In this document: piece by piece, positions 10,718 through 19,491 of the stretch
How positions within the stretch are numbered: position 1 is the first letter of the stretch
Layout of the letters: every line of letters starts with the position of its first letter
Source of the DNA: Streptomyces sp. ALI-76-A
GTDB taxonomy: Bacteria > Actinomycetota > Actinomycetes > Streptomycetales > Streptomycetaceae
Direction: 5' to 3'
Assembly: GCF_030287445.1 (NCBI RefSeq)
Contig: NZ_JASVWB010000002.1
Span: 3,658,001-3,722,000 of the forward strand
DNA length: 64,000 nt
Notes under the pieces: generated by a model
Database searches by the model: none
What the model saw: only the letters and a program-made list of their open reading frames with translations
Told to the model about the DNA's origin: nothing
Position numbers and translations under genes: made by a program

Positions 10718-11538
10718 CCGCCCCCGCGAACCTGACCGGTCCCGAGCCGCGCGAACCGGACGAGCCCGAGGCCCCGCCGCCGCCCCCCGGGCGCCCGGGG
10801 CGGCGGATCACCTGGCAGCAGCTGACGATCCTGCCCGCGGTACTGGTGGCGGTGCTGCTGGCGACCTGGCTGTGGTTCCGGCAGGCCGACCTCGACTCGA
10901 TCTCCGAGAACGCGCTGTCGGACGGCCAGGTGTCGAAGGCGCTGTGGCAGCACATCGAGCTGACGGCGATCTCGACCTTCTTCGTGCTGATCATCGCGAT
11001 CCCGCTGGGGATCCTGCTGACCCGGCGGGCCTTCCGCAAGGCCACCCCGGTGGCCATGTCCTTCGCCAACACGGGCCAGGCGACCCCGGCGATCGGCCTC
11101 CTCGCCCTGCTGGTGATCTGGCTCGGTACGGGCATGCGGGCGGCCCTGATCGGCATCATCGCCTACGCCGTCCTGCCGGTGCTGTCGAACACGATCGCGG
11201 GCCTGAAGGCGAACGACCCGACGCTGCTGGAGGCGGCGCGGGGCATCGGCATGTCCCCCCTCGGGGTCCTGGGGAAGGTGGAGCTGCCGCTGGCCGTCCC
11301 GCTGATCCTGGCGGGCGTGCGCACGGCCCTGGTCCTCAACGTCGGCACGGCGACCCTGGCGACCTTCGGCGGGGGCGGCGGTCTCGGCGTGCTGATCACG
11401 ACCGGCATCACCACCCAGCGGATGCCGGTCCTGGTGCTGGGCTCGGTCCTCACGGTCGTCCTCGCCCTGCTGGTCGACTGGCTGGCGTCGCTGGCCGAAC
11501 TGCTGCTGCGGCCACGAGGGCTGGAGGCGGGGACATGA
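10714..11538 (+). CDS. OpuC/ProW-type ABC transporter permease
   Basis: The 274-residue protein is the second permease subunit of the osmolyte-type importer. A Pro-rich cytoplasmic N terminus (about 1-30) precedes six hydrophobic segments. The ATPase-contact loop reads LLEAARGIGMSPLGVLGKVELPLAVPLI. The glycine-rich segment TFGGGGGLGVLITTGI near the C terminus is characteristic of OpuCB/OpuCD permeases. GTG 10714 overlaps the ATPase stop, and the stop overlaps the ATG of the binding protein, so all four subunits are coupled. Confidence 0.9.
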   Translation: MTAPANLTGPEPREPDEPEAPPPPPGRPGRRITWQQLTILPAVLVAVLLATWLWFRQADLDSISENALSDGQVSKALWQHIELTAISTFFVLIIAIPLGILLTRRAFRKATPVAMSFANTGQATPAIGLLALLVIWLGTGMRAALIGIIAYAVLPVLSNTIAGLKANDPTLLEAARGIGMSPLGVLGKVELPLAVPLILAGVRTALVLNVGTATLATFGGGGGLGVLITTGITTQRMPVLVLGSVLTVVLALLVDWLASLAELLLRPRGLEAGT

Positions 11539-12497
11539 GACGGGTCTGCTGTGGGGTCGTCGGCGTGCTGGTGCTGGCCTCCGGCTGCGGTCTGACCAGC
11601 GGTTCCCCGATGGCCGACGACGTCGGCCCGGGTTCCGTGGGCCAGGGCGAGCCGTTGAAGGGCGCCGACCTGACCGTGACCTCCAAGGAGTTCACCGAGC
11701 AGCTCGTCCTCGGCGCGATCATGGGCATCGCCTTCGAGGCGGCCGGCGCGGAGGTCCTCGACCGCACGGGCATCCAGGGCTCCGTCGGGGCGCGGGAGGC
11801 GGTCAGGTCCGGTGACGCGGACGGCATGTACGAGTACACCGGCACCGCGTGGATCACGTACCTCGGCAACAGCGACCCCATCACCGACCCGCGGCAGCAG
11901 TGGGAGGCCGTGCGGGACGCCGACCAGGAGAACGGCCTGACCTGGCTGGCGCCGGCGTCCCTCAACAACACCTACGCCCTGGCGATGAACCAGGCCAACT
12001 CCGAGAGGTACGGCACGAAGACGCTGTCGGACGTGGCCGCGCTGTCCAGGAAGGACCCGGACGCGGTGACGCTGTGCGTGGAGGGCGAGTTCGCCAACCG
12101 CGCGGACGGCCTGCCGGGCATGCAGAAGGCGTACGGGATGAGGGTGGCGGCGCCCCGGATCACGCAGATGGACACGGGGATCATCTACACCCAGGCGGCA
12201 AAGGGCAGTTGCGTGTACGGGGAGGTCTTCACCACCGACGGGCGCATCAAGTCGATGAACCTCGCGGTGATGCGGGACGACAGGAAGTTCTTCCCCAACT
12301 ACAACGCGGCGCCCGAAATCAACTCCGCCACCCTGAAGGAGTGGCCGGCCATCGCGGACGTCCTCGACCCGATCACCAAGAAACTGGACAACGCGGTGGC
12401 ACGGGAACTGAACGCGAAGGTGGACGTCGAGGGCGAGGATCCGCACCAGGTGGCACTGGACTGGCTGAAGGCAGAGGGGTTCGTCAAGGAGAGGTGA
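11535..12497 (+). CDS. Osmolyte ABC transporter substrate-binding lipoprotein
   Basis: The 320-residue product is an OpuAC/OpuCC-type periplasmic-binding protein anchored as a lipoprotein. A short signal sequence ends in the lipobox LASGC, with the lipidated Cys at about residue 18. The mature domain starts with LTVTSKEFTEQLVLG, typical of the quaternary-amine binding group, and contains GMYEYTGTAWITYL. The ATG at 11535 overlaps the permease stop by 4 bases. As last gene of the operon it delivers glycine betaine, choline, carnitine or a related compound to the two permeases; the exact ligand cannot be read from sequence. Confidence 0.9.
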   Translation: MRRVCCGVVGVLVLASGCGLTSGSPMADDVGPGSVGQGEPLKGADLTVTSKEFTEQLVLGAIMGIAFEAAGAEVLDRTGIQGSVGAREAVRSGDADGMYEYTGTAWITYLGNSDPITDPRQQWEAVRDADQENGLTWLAPASLNNTYALAMNQANSERYGTKTLSDVAALSRKDPDAVTLCVEGEFANRADGLPGMQKAYGMRVAAPRITQMDTGIIYTQAAKGSCVYGEVFTTDGRIKSMNLAVMRDDRKFFPNYNAAPEINSATLKEWPAIADVLDPITKKLDNAVARELNAKVDVEGEDPHQVALDWLKAEGFVKER

Positions 12498-12556
12498 GCG
12501 CGGGGCAGTTGAACGGCTACGGCGGCTGCGGCTGCGGCTGCTGCTGGACCGGGCAC

Positions 12557-13348
12557 CTAGCAGCTGGGGACGGATCCCTTTCCGCTCTCCAGTGCCGTCA
12601 GCGAGTTGACCGCGCCCTTCAGCGTGGTCACCGGGATCAGCCGCAGTCCCTTCGGCAGCTCGGCCTTCGCGTCCGAGCACTCCGCCTCGGGCACCAGGAA
12701 CACCGTGGCCCCGTCCCGGCGTGCGGCCTGGGTCTTCAGGGCCACTCCCCCGACGGCGCCGACCGTCCCGTCGGCGTCGATGGTCCCCGTACCGGCGATG
12801 ATCCGGCCGCCCGTGAGGTCGCCGCCGCCGCCGTCGCCGTCCAGCTTGTCGACGATGCCGAGGCTGAACAGAAGACCGGCACTCGGGCCGCCGACATCGG
12901 CGAGCCTCAGCGTGACCTTGACGTCCTTGCCGCTGAGGTCCAGGTGGTTCAGCGCGGCCTCGGTCGCCGCGTCCTGGGACTGCTCCATCTCCGCCGTGTT
13001 GTGCCGCTCGATCTCCTTGACGCTCTGGCCGCTCGGGTACACCGCGTCGCGCGGCATGACGGCCTGGTCGGTGCGGAACCAGCTGTCGATCACCTCGCCG
13101 AGCGAGACGCGGGTCTCCGGGTTGGTCGCCTCGATCGTCGTCATACGCAGCTGCCCGCGCGTCTCCCGGGTCGGCGCACCGGAGACGGTGATCACCGGGG
13201 TGCCCTTGTTCTCGCCGAGGACGTCCGCCGTCAGACCGGGCTGCGTGAGCGAGAACGGCAGCGGCGCGAACACCGCCGTGGCGATCAGGGCCACGGCGGG
13301 CAGGACGCAGACGGCGAGAGCCCGGGGGCGCGAGAGACGAGAGAGCAC
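12557..13348 (-). CDS. Membrane-anchored Lon-type (S16) serine protease
   Basis: The 263-residue protein has an N-terminal signal anchor (about 8-30) and a C-terminal Lon proteolytic domain. The S16 Ser-Lys dyad is readable: Ser156 in DVGGPSAGLLFS and Lys205 in GAVGGVALKTQAA. The usual PDZ domain of the YlbL-like group is not obvious; the region between about 55 and 125 is only loosely similar. It probably acts outside the membrane as a housekeeping or stress protease. The start is GTG 13348. It converges with the osmolyte operon. The 59-base gap contains a GGCTGC/GCTGCTG triplet run but no clear terminator. Confidence 0.85.
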   Translation of the reverse strand: MLSRLSRPRALAVCVLPAVALIATAVFAPLPFSLTQPGLTADVLGENKGTPVITVSGAPTRETRGQLRMTTIEATNPETRVSLGEVIDSWFRTDQAVMPRDAVYPSGQSVKEIERHNTAEMEQSQDAATEAALNHLDLSGKDVKVTLRLADVGGPSAGLLFSLGIVDKLDGDGGGGDLTGGRIIAGTGTIDADGTVGAVGGVALKTQAARRDGATVFLVPEAECSDAKAELPKGLRLIPVTTLKGAVNSLTALESGKGSVPSC

Positions 13349-13454
13349 GGGATCAATCTAACGCGGCACCCATCCACGGCCAGTCCCAGGTGACGACCAC
13401 CGAACCCACCACTTCACGCGGCTACGGTCAGCGGAGGCGGCATGGGGGCGACGG

Positions 13455-13498
13455 GCGACGGGTCCGTAGACAGCCGGGGCGACGGGTCCGTAGACAGC
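13455..13498. repeat. 20-bp direct repeat pair
   Basis: GCGACGGGTCCGTAGACAGC occurs at 13455-13474 and again, identical, at 13479-13498, a 24-bp period. It lies upstream of the S16 protease gene and just before the 56-bp tandem array, in a non-coding interval. Confidence 0.8.
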
Positions 13499-13594
13499 GG
13501 AGGCCGACAGCCGGTTCCGCGCGGGCCGGGGCGGCCACACCCCACAACCACAGGTGCCGCCGCACCAACGAGCCGCATCCCACGCGGCCCGCGG

Positions 13595-13960
13595 GCCGTC
13601 GCACCGCAGCGGCGGCACAGGCTGAGGGACCGGGGGACCCACGCAGCTGCGAGCAGTCGCACCGCAGAAACGGCCCGAGCAGAGGCCGGAAGACCCACTT
13701 AGCCGCGAGCAGTCGCACCGCAAGGGCGGCCCAAGCAGAGGCCGGAAGACCCACTTAGCCGCGAGCAGTCGCACCGCAAGGGCGGCCCAAGCAGAGGCCG
13801 GAAGACCCACTTAGCCGCGAGCAGTCGCACCGCAAGGGCGGCCCAAGCAGAGGCCGGAAGACCCACTTGGCTGCGAGCAGTCGCACCGCAAGGGCGGCAC
13901 GAGCTGGGGCCGGGAGGCCCACTTAGCTGCGGGCAGTCGTGCCGCTGGGGCGGCACGGGT
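13595..13960. repeat. Tandem array of a 56-bp unit, about 6.5 copies
   Basis: Copies begin at 13595 (degenerate), 13651, 13707, 13763, 13819, 13875 and 13931 (partial). The copies at 13707 and 13763 are identical, and the one at 13819 differs only at its 3' edge; the outer copies diverge. Each unit starts GAGCAGTCGCACCGCAAGGG and ends GACCCACTTAGCCGC. Every unit contains short inverted pieces (GCGA-GCAG-TCGC and GGGC-GGCCC). Because 56 is not divisible by 3, successive units change frame, so the open frames on the minus strand are most likely incidental. The remainder of 13349-14171 holds no gene I can support; 14150-14180 is a CCTCACCGCA-type short repeat. Confidence 0.9.
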
Positions 13961-14171
13961 GGGCGCAGCGGCACCCCGTCCGCGCGGGCGAGCGGCGCCC
14001 ACCCGTTCACCCCCGCACCGCGCACCGCTCGGCAGGCGTCAGCACCGGACCGTCGGGCAGTCGCGAACCGTGCCGGCACCACTCACCGAGCGCCGGCGCA
14101 AAACCTCCCCGCCCAGCGAGCCGCCCGCACCGCACCTCTCCACCCGGCACCTCACCTCACCGCACCTCACC

Positions 14172-14813
14172 TCACCGCAACGCCTCCGCGACCTCCCGCG
14201 CCGCGTCCACCACCCGCAGCCCCACCCGCTCCGGCACCGCGTCCGCCAGCATCACCACCCCGACGCTGCCCTCGACCCCCGTCACCCCGATCAACGGCGC
14301 CGCCGCCCCACTGGCCCCGGCCTCCAGCTCCCCGTGCGTCAGCGTGTAACCGGGCTCGTCCAGCATCTGCTGCCGCGCGGCGAGGATCGCCTTGCCCGCG
14401 GCCCCCCGGTCCAGCGGATGCCGGAACCCGGCCCGATAGGCCACGTGGTAGTCCGTCCACGTGGGCTCGACGACCGCCACGGCCAGCGCGTCCGCCCCGT
14501 CGACCAACGTCAGGTGAGCGGTCGCCCCTATGTCCTCCGCCAGCGAGCGCAACGCCGGGAGCGCGGCCTCCCGCACCAGGGGATGCACCTGGCGGCCCAG
14601 ACGCAGCACCCCGAGCCCCACCCGCGCGCGCCCGCCCAGGTCACGCCGTACGAGTGCGTGCTGCTCCAGCGTGGCGAGCAACCGGTACACGACAGTCCGG
14701 TTCACCCCGAGTTTGTGGGAGAGTTCGGTGACGGTCAGCCCGTGGTCCGTGTCGGCCAGCAGCTTGAGGACCTTGAGGCCCCGGTCGAGCGTCTGAGAGG
14801 TCTCCGCGGTCAC
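14172..14813 (-). CDS. IclR family transcriptional regulator
   Basis: I choose GTG 14813 because AAGGAG lies 8 bases upstream; a GTG at 14822 sits inside that ribosome binding site. The 213-residue protein has an N-terminal winged helix-turn-helix (about 5-65, with LTVTELSHKLGVNRTVVYRLL) and an IclR effector-binding domain (about 80-210, with HPLDRGAAGKAILAA). IclR proteins control small catabolic operons in response to organic acids or aromatics. No obvious target operon adjoins it. The region before it (14814-15183) contains a strong palindrome that could be its operator. Confidence 0.9.
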   Translation of the reverse strand: MTAETSQTLDRGLKVLKLLADTDHGLTVTELSHKLGVNRTVVYRLLATLEQHALVRRDLGGRARVGLGVLRLGRQVHPLVREAALPALRSLAEDIGATAHLTLVDGADALAVAVVEPTWTDYHVAYRAGFRHPLDRGAAGKAILAARQQMLDEPGYTLTHGELEAGASGAAAPLIGVTGVEGSVGVVMLADAVPERVGLRVVDAAREVAEALR

Positions 14814-14896
14814 GACGCCCACTCCTTAAGTGGTGAGGTCGACAGCCCCCGTCGCGATCGATGCGCCACCGAGTCCCGTCGGCGACGCGCTTCAGA

Positions 14897-14918
14897 GGCC
14901 GCCGATCGGTCGGCGGCC
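14897..14918. promoter_or_regulatory. 9-bp perfect inverted repeat upstream of the iclR-type gene
   Basis: Arms GGCCGCCGA and TCGGCGGCC flank the loop TCGG. It lies 84 bases upstream of the regulator start, so it could be an autoregulatory operator; without a T tract it is a weaker terminator candidate. A second inverted repeat (GCACAC-GCG-GTGTGC) lies at 15090-15104. The rest of 14814-15183 holds no identifiable gene. Confidence 0.4.
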
Positions 14919-15183
14919 CGGCCTGTCCGGACCGCGTCGCTTCACGGCTGCGCTCCGCGGCGGCGCTGCCACGGGGCGTGTGCGTAGCGGGACAGTAGCG
15001 AAGCGGGTTCGCTGAGCGGAAGTCTCCGTCCAGAATCCGGGCACCGAACACGACGGACCCGCCACGATCTGCCCCGTTACGTCCGGCGCGCACACGCGGT
15101 GTGCACGACCTTTGCACGCAACGCACTCACCCCAGCTCACACCACGCCCGCGCCCGGTCCGACCGGAGAGCTCACCCCGTCCC

Positions 15184-15212
15184 GACGCCGGTACCGGCAC
15201 CGCACCGGCGTC
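15184..15212 (-). terminator. Hairpin overlapping the helicase stop codon
   Basis: Arms GACGCCGGT (15184-15192) and ACCGGCGTC (15204-15212) pair perfectly over a 11-base loop that itself contains palindromic GGTACC sequence. The arm includes two bases of the helicase TGA stop (15211-15213), so transcription would end immediately after translation. Confidence 0.55.
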
Positions 15213-17007
15213 ACCGCATCCGGGTGGCCCACTCCTGCACCTTGGCGATCCGCTGACGCAACTGCCCGGCCGTGGCCTCCGCGCTCGGCGGCCCCCCGCA
15301 CACCCGACGCAGCTCGGTGTGGATGACCCCGTGCGGCTTGCCGCTCTGATGGACGTACGCGCCGACCATCGTGTTGAGCTGCTTACGGAGTTCCATCATC
15401 TCCTTGTGCGAGACCACCGGCCGCCGCTCGGCGGGCAGTTCGAGCAGGTCGGCCTCCTCGTCCGGCTTCTTGCGGCTGTGCGCGATCTGCCGGGCCTGCC
15501 GCTTCTGGAGCAGCAGCTGCACCTGGTCGGGTTCGAGCAGCCCCGGGATCCCGAGGTAGTCCTGCTCCTCCGCACTCCCCGGGTGGGCCTGCATGCCGAA
15601 CTCGGCGCCGTCGTAGAGGACGCGGTCGAAGACGGCCTCGGACTCCAGCGCCTCGAAGGCGAACTGCTCCTGCTCGCCGGTGTCCTCGTCCTGCTCCTGG
15701 TTCGCCTCCTCCATCTCCTTCTCGGACTCGGCGTACGGGTCCTCCTCGCCCTCCTTCTTCGGCTTGTCGAGGGCGTGGTCCCGCTCCACCTCCATCTCGT
15801 TGGCGAAGGTGAGCAGGTCGGGGACGGTCGGCAGGAAGACGGACGCGGTCTCGCCGCGCCGCCGGGACCGTACGAAACGCCCGACGGCCTGGGCGAAGAA
15901 GAGCGGCGTGGAGATGGTCGTGGCGTACACGCCGACGGCGAGCCGCGGGACGTCGACGCCCTCGGACACCATCCGCACCGCGACCATCCACCGGTCGTCG
16001 CTCCGACTGAACTCGTCGATCCTGCTGGACGCCCCGGCGTCGTCGGACAGCACCAGCGTCGCCTTGTTGCCCGTGATCTCACGGATGAGCTTGGCGTAGG
16101 CCCGGGCGGAGTCCTGGTCGGAGGCGATGACGAGGGCGCCGGCGTCCGGGATGCCCTTCCTGACCTCGGTCAGCCGCTGGTCGGCGGCGCGCAGCACGCT
16201 GGGCATCCACTCACCGCGCGGATCCAGCGCCGTACGCCACGCCTGGCTGATCGCGTCCTTCGTCATCGGCTCGCCGAGCCGGGCGGCGATCTCGTCCCCG
16301 GCCTTGGTCCGCCACCGCATGTTGCCGCTGTAGCTCATGAAGATGACCGGCCGGACGACCCCGTCGGACAGCGCGGACCCGTATCCGTACGTGTAGTCGG
16401 CGGCGGACCGCCGGATCCCGTCGTTCCCCTCCTCGTACGCCACGAAGGGGATGGGGTTGGTGTCGGACCGGAAGGGCGTACCGGTCAGCGCGAGGCGCCG
16501 GGTCGCCGGCTCGAACGCCTCCAGACACGCCTCACCCCACGACTTGCTGTCACCGGCGTGGTGGATCTCGTCGAGGATCACGAGGGTCTTGCGCTGCTCG
16601 ACACGGTTGCGGTGCAGCATCGGCCGCACGCCCACACCCGCGTACGTCACCGCGACGCCGTGGTAGTCCTTGCCGAGCGGCCCCGCGCTGTACTCCGGGT
16701 CCAGCTTGATCCCTATCCGGGCGGCCGCCTCGGCCCACTGCTTCTTCAGGTGCTCGGTCGGCGCGACCACCGTGACCTGCTGCACGACATGGTGGTGCAG
16801 CAGCCAGGACGCCAGCGTCAGCGCGAAGGTGGTCTTTCCGGCCCCGGGTGTGGCGACCGCGAGGAAGTCACGCGGCTGCTCCTGGATGTACTTCTCCATC
16901 GCCCCTTGCTGCCAGGCACGCAGCTTGCCGGCGGTGCCCCAGGGGGCGCGGCCGGGGAAGGCGGGCGAGAGGTGGTGGGACGTGGAGGAGGCGGCGGTGG
17001 TAGTCAC
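15211..17007 (-). CDS. DEAD/DEAH-box SF2 helicase
   Basis: I place the start at GTG 17007, with GGAG five bases upstream, giving 598 residues; the longer upstream frame is low-complexity. The SF2 core has Walker A ATPGAGKT (52-59), DEIHHAG (motif II), LTGTPFRSD (motif III-like), a C-terminal RecA lobe with ASDQDSARAYAKLI, and motif VI QAVGRFVRSRRRGE. After the core, an acidic stretch rich in Glu/Gln (EEDPYAESEKEMEEANQEQ) is followed by a basic C-terminal region. It is probably a DNA or RNA translocase in repair or nucleic-acid processing; family members in Streptomyces are uncharacterised as far as I know. Confidence 0.88.
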   Translation of the reverse strand: MTTTAASSTSHHLSPAFPGRAPWGTAGKLRAWQQGAMEKYIQEQPRDFLAVATPGAGKTTFALTLASWLLHHHVVQQVTVVAPTEHLKKQWAEAAARIGIKLDPEYSAGPLGKDYHGVAVTYAGVGVRPMLHRNRVEQRKTLVILDEIHHAGDSKSWGEACLEAFEPATRRLALTGTPFRSDTNPIPFVAYEEGNDGIRRSAADYTYGYGSALSDGVVRPVIFMSYSGNMRWRTKAGDEIAARLGEPMTKDAISQAWRTALDPRGEWMPSVLRAADQRLTEVRKGIPDAGALVIASDQDSARAYAKLIREITGNKATLVLSDDAGASSRIDEFSRSDDRWMVAVRMVSEGVDVPRLAVGVYATTISTPLFFAQAVGRFVRSRRRGETASVFLPTVPDLLTFANEMEVERDHALDKPKKEGEEDPYAESEKEMEEANQEQDEDTGEQEQFAFEALESEAVFDRVLYDGAEFGMQAHPGSAEEQDYLGIPGLLEPDQVQLLLQKRQARQIAHSRKKPDEEADLLELPAERRPVVSHKEMMELRKQLNTMVGAYVHQSGKPHGVIHTELRRVCGGPPSAEATAGQLRQRIAKVQEWATRMR

Positions 17008-17183
17008 GGTCTCCGGTTCGGGGGTCGAATGGGAGGGGCCGCGCGGAGCGCGTCGGGCAGGGCGGTGGTGGGTGACGGGCGGGCGGTTCGACGAACGGTT
17101 CTGACGACTCGGGTACGTATGACAACCGGGCCACCCTACCGGCGGCCCGGCCGGGTCGACGTTCGGACGAGGCCGGGGAGCCA

Positions 17184-17235
17184 TCAGGTGGGACTCACGT
17201 CACAGGGGAGCCCTCAGGTGGGACTCACGTCACAG
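17184..17235. repeat. 22-bp direct repeat upstream of the helicase gene
   Basis: TCAGGTGGGACTCACGTCAC followed by AG occurs at 17184-17205 and again at 17214-17235, a 30-bp period. It lies between the MFS stop and the helicase start, so a tandem regulator-binding site for the helicase gene is one explanation. No gene lies in 17008-17300. Confidence 0.6.
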
Positions 17236-17300
17236 AGGACGCGCGGCACCGGGTCAGCGCGCGAAGCAGGGCAGCCCGGCCGCGATCGGTCCCCGTGGTG

Positions 17301-18890
17301 TCACCCGGCTGTCGCCCGCAGCCGCGTCGTCACCCACGCCCCCGCCAGCGCCACCCCCGCCATCGGCAGGAACACCGCCGCGAAGGCCGCCGGGTGCGTA
17401 CCGGACGCCTCGGTGGCCGCGTGGCTCACCGTGCCGCCGCCCAGCGCCGCGAAGGCCGCGCCGCCGGCTGACAGGAGCACCACGTTGGACAGACCGTCGG
17501 AGATCTGCAGGGCGGCGGAGTTGCTGCCGGCCTCCTCCGGCGCGGAGAGGTGGAGCAGGAGCACGCTGGTCGAGGAGATCACCAGTCCCATCCCGAAGCA
17601 GCCGAAGGCCCAGGCGACCGCCACGGTCCAGGCGGGCACGGCGTCGACCAGCACGCTCGGCGCGGCGGCGATGGCGGCGGCCACCAGCAGCATCCCCAGC
17701 GTCATCAGCCGTTCCCGGTACGGCTCCACCCGCGGCCGCGACTGCACCCACGACCCCAGCGCCCACGTCCCGCCGCCCGCCGCGAGCGAGAAGCCGGCCA
17801 TCGTCGGCGACAGCCCCCGCTGGGTGACCAGCATCAGCGGTACGAAGGACTCGGCGGCGATGAAGGACCCCGCGGCGACCCCGCGCAGCAGCACGACGGA
17901 GGGCAGTCCGCGCGCCGCCCGGTAGGTGCCGCGCGGCAGCAGCCCCCGGGCCGCCGGCAGCAGCAGCGCGACGCCGGCGAGCCCGGGGACCAGCGAGATC
18001 CACCGCAGGTCCTGGGCCGCGTACTGGAGAAGCCCCGCGCCGAGGGAGATGCCGAGCGCGAGCCGGATGCGCCGCGCCCCGGAGGACGCCGCGCCCTTGC
18101 CCTCCTCGGTACTGCCCACGGGGCCCGCCGCCCGCCGCCGTATCTGCGGCAGGGCGAGCGCGAGCGGGAACACCACCAGCAGCGGGATCCCGACGAACAC
18201 CCAGCGCCAGCCGAGGTGTTCGGTCACCGCGCCCGAGGCGAGCGGCCCGACGATCGACGGTACGACCCAACTGGCCGCGAACGCCGCCATGATCGCCGGC
18301 CGCAGCCGTTCCGGATAGGCGCGGCCCACGACGACGTACAGCGCGACGATCACCAGCCCGCCACCGAGCCCCTGCACGGCCCGCCCGAGGATGAACAGCC
18401 ACATGGTGGTCGCCGTCCCCGCCAGCAGCAGTCCGGCGGCGAACGCGCCGATGCCGGTCGTCAGCGCTCCGAGCGGCCCCCGCCGGTCCGACCACTGCCC
18501 GGCGAGCACCATGCCGAACAGGCTGGTGGTGAAGTACCCCGAGAACGCGAACGCGTACAGCGCCACCCCGTCCAGCTCCCGCGCCGCCACCGGCATCGCC
18601 GTCCCCACCGCCGTCGCCTCGAACGCGATCAGCAGCACCACGGACACGATCCCGACGCTGAGCGCCCGATAGGCACGGCTCAACACGGTCTCGCCGCCCT
18701 CGGCGACAGCGAACGGCACGGAGGCGCCGGCGCCGGCGCCGGAGGGGACACGGTGGGAGGAGTCCCGGCCGTGAGGATCCCGGTCGGAGGGGCCCGGGTC
18801 GGAGTCGTCCGGGTCGGAGGGGTCGAGGTCGGAGGGGTCCGGGTCAGGCGTGTCCGCGACACCGGTGTCGCGGGGTTCGGGGGCGGTCAT
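17301..18890 (-). CDS. MFS transporter, drug:H+ antiporter-like
   Basis: The 529-residue protein has a disordered acidic N terminus (about 1-75) made of Asp-Pro-Ser/Asp repeats, then about 12-14 transmembrane segments. The MFS loop motif after helix 2 reads GQWSDRRGPLGAL, and helix 4 contains GRAVQGLGGG, typical of multidrug exporters. The substrate is unknown. The start is ATG 18890, with a GTG two codons upstream. No regulator gene adjoins it. The repetitive Asp/Pro/Ser N-terminal tail is encoded by a GGGTCGGAGG-type nucleotide repeat and may vary in length between strains. Confidence 0.85.
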   Translation of the reverse strand: MTAPEPRDTGVADTPDPDPSDLDPSDPDDSDPGPSDRDPHGRDSSHRVPSGAGAGASVPFAVAEGGETVLSRAYRALSVGIVSVVLLIAFEATAVGTAMPVAARELDGVALYAFAFSGYFTTSLFGMVLAGQWSDRRGPLGALTTGIGAFAAGLLLAGTATTMWLFILGRAVQGLGGGLVIVALYVVVGRAYPERLRPAIMAAFAASWVVPSIVGPLASGAVTEHLGWRWVFVGIPLLVVFPLALALPQIRRRAAGPVGSTEEGKGAASSGARRIRLALGISLGAGLLQYAAQDLRWISLVPGLAGVALLLPAARGLLPRGTYRAARGLPSVVLLRGVAAGSFIAAESFVPLMLVTQRGLSPTMAGFSLAAGGGTWALGSWVQSRPRVEPYRERLMTLGMLLVAAAIAAAPSVLVDAVPAWTVAVAWAFGCFGMGLVISSTSVLLLHLSAPEEAGSNSAALQISDGLSNVVLLSAGGAAFAALGGGTVSHAATEASGTHPAAFAAVFLPMAGVALAGAWVTTRLRATAG

Positions 18891-19077
18891 GGTCACCAGC
18901 GTAAGGGTCACGACCCGGTTTGACCCCTGTCCAAAGAAGGCCTCCCCTTGAGACCTTGGTCGTACGACCACCCCCTCCCCGCCCCCTTTCATGAACGGCG
19001 TGTGGCAGTCCCGTTGCACCACCGCCGGTTTCCTTGAGCCCGCCCCGCCCGCCCCCCTACGGTCGAGTCACGAACAA

Positions 19078-19149
19078 GGCCGTGTGCCCGAGTGGTTCAG
19101 GGGCTCGCCTGCAAAGCGAGTTACGTGGGTTCGAATCCCGCCACGGCCT
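19078..19149 (+). tRNA. tRNA-Cys (anticodon GCA)
   Basis: The 72-base gene folds as a cloverleaf. The acceptor GGCCGTG pairs with CACGGCC. The anticodon stem CTCGC/GCGAG encloses the loop CTGCAAA (anticodon GCA). The T arm is GTGGG-TTCGAAT-CCCGC. The discriminator base is T (U73), the usual identity element for tRNA-Cys. CCA is not encoded. Confidence 0.97.
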
Positions 19150-19491
19150 CTGGCGAGCGACCAGGGAAAACAGAAGGGCGGCACCCATGGAGGTGCCGCC
19201 CTACTGTCCGTCCGGACGTCGTTTCATTCGGTGGATCGCCGAGTAACGGCAGAACCTGGTTCAGGTCGGCGACCCTGTCACGCAGGATCCGGTGGCGCTC
19301 TCCGCCGAGAGTGCCACCGTTGAGACGACGACCGTGACCTCGTCGCCGGCCTGGACCACATCTGACGAACTTTCCACGGGCGTCGACGTGCGCCCTCTCA
19401 GGTGGACCAGCCCTTGATCCCGTCGGTGGCCTGGCGGGGGTGGTTTTCAGGCCGTCCGTACGGTAGACCGACTGCGCCAGAGGAAAGATCG
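19150..19491. other. Interval after tRNA-Cys, no supported gene
   Basis: Apart from the terminator at 19176-19201, I find no convincing gene. A minus-strand frame through about 19260-19370 reads like a protein fragment (QAGDEVTVVVSTVALSAESA) without start or context, and could be a decayed remnant. Sequence composition begins to drop toward lower G+C here. I looked for a second copy of the tRNA 3' end (an attR) and saw none in this window. Confidence 0.4.
19176..19201 (+). terminator. Intrinsic terminator of tRNA-Cys
   Basis: Arms GGGCGGCACC and GGTGCCGCCC are perfectly complementary over 10 bp with the loop CATGGA, 27 bases after the tRNA. There is no T tract, as is common for Streptomyces terminators. 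Confidence 0.8.

Noticed and set aside
12498-12556. Terminator between the osmolyte operon and the S16 protease gene
   Set aside because: The GGCTGC run gives no clear complementary arms, so no terminator is called.
13595-13960. CRISPR array
   Set aside because: The repeats are directly adjacent with no unique spacers, the unit is 56 bp, and no cas genes are nearby.
13358-14082. Minus-strand repeat protein across the 56-bp array (repeating LLGPPLRCDCSRLSG)
   Set aside because: Open frames exist in several phases, but the 56-bp unit changes frame at each copy, there is no good start site, and the peptide is Cys/Arg/Leu-rich in the way of non-coding G+C-rich DNA.
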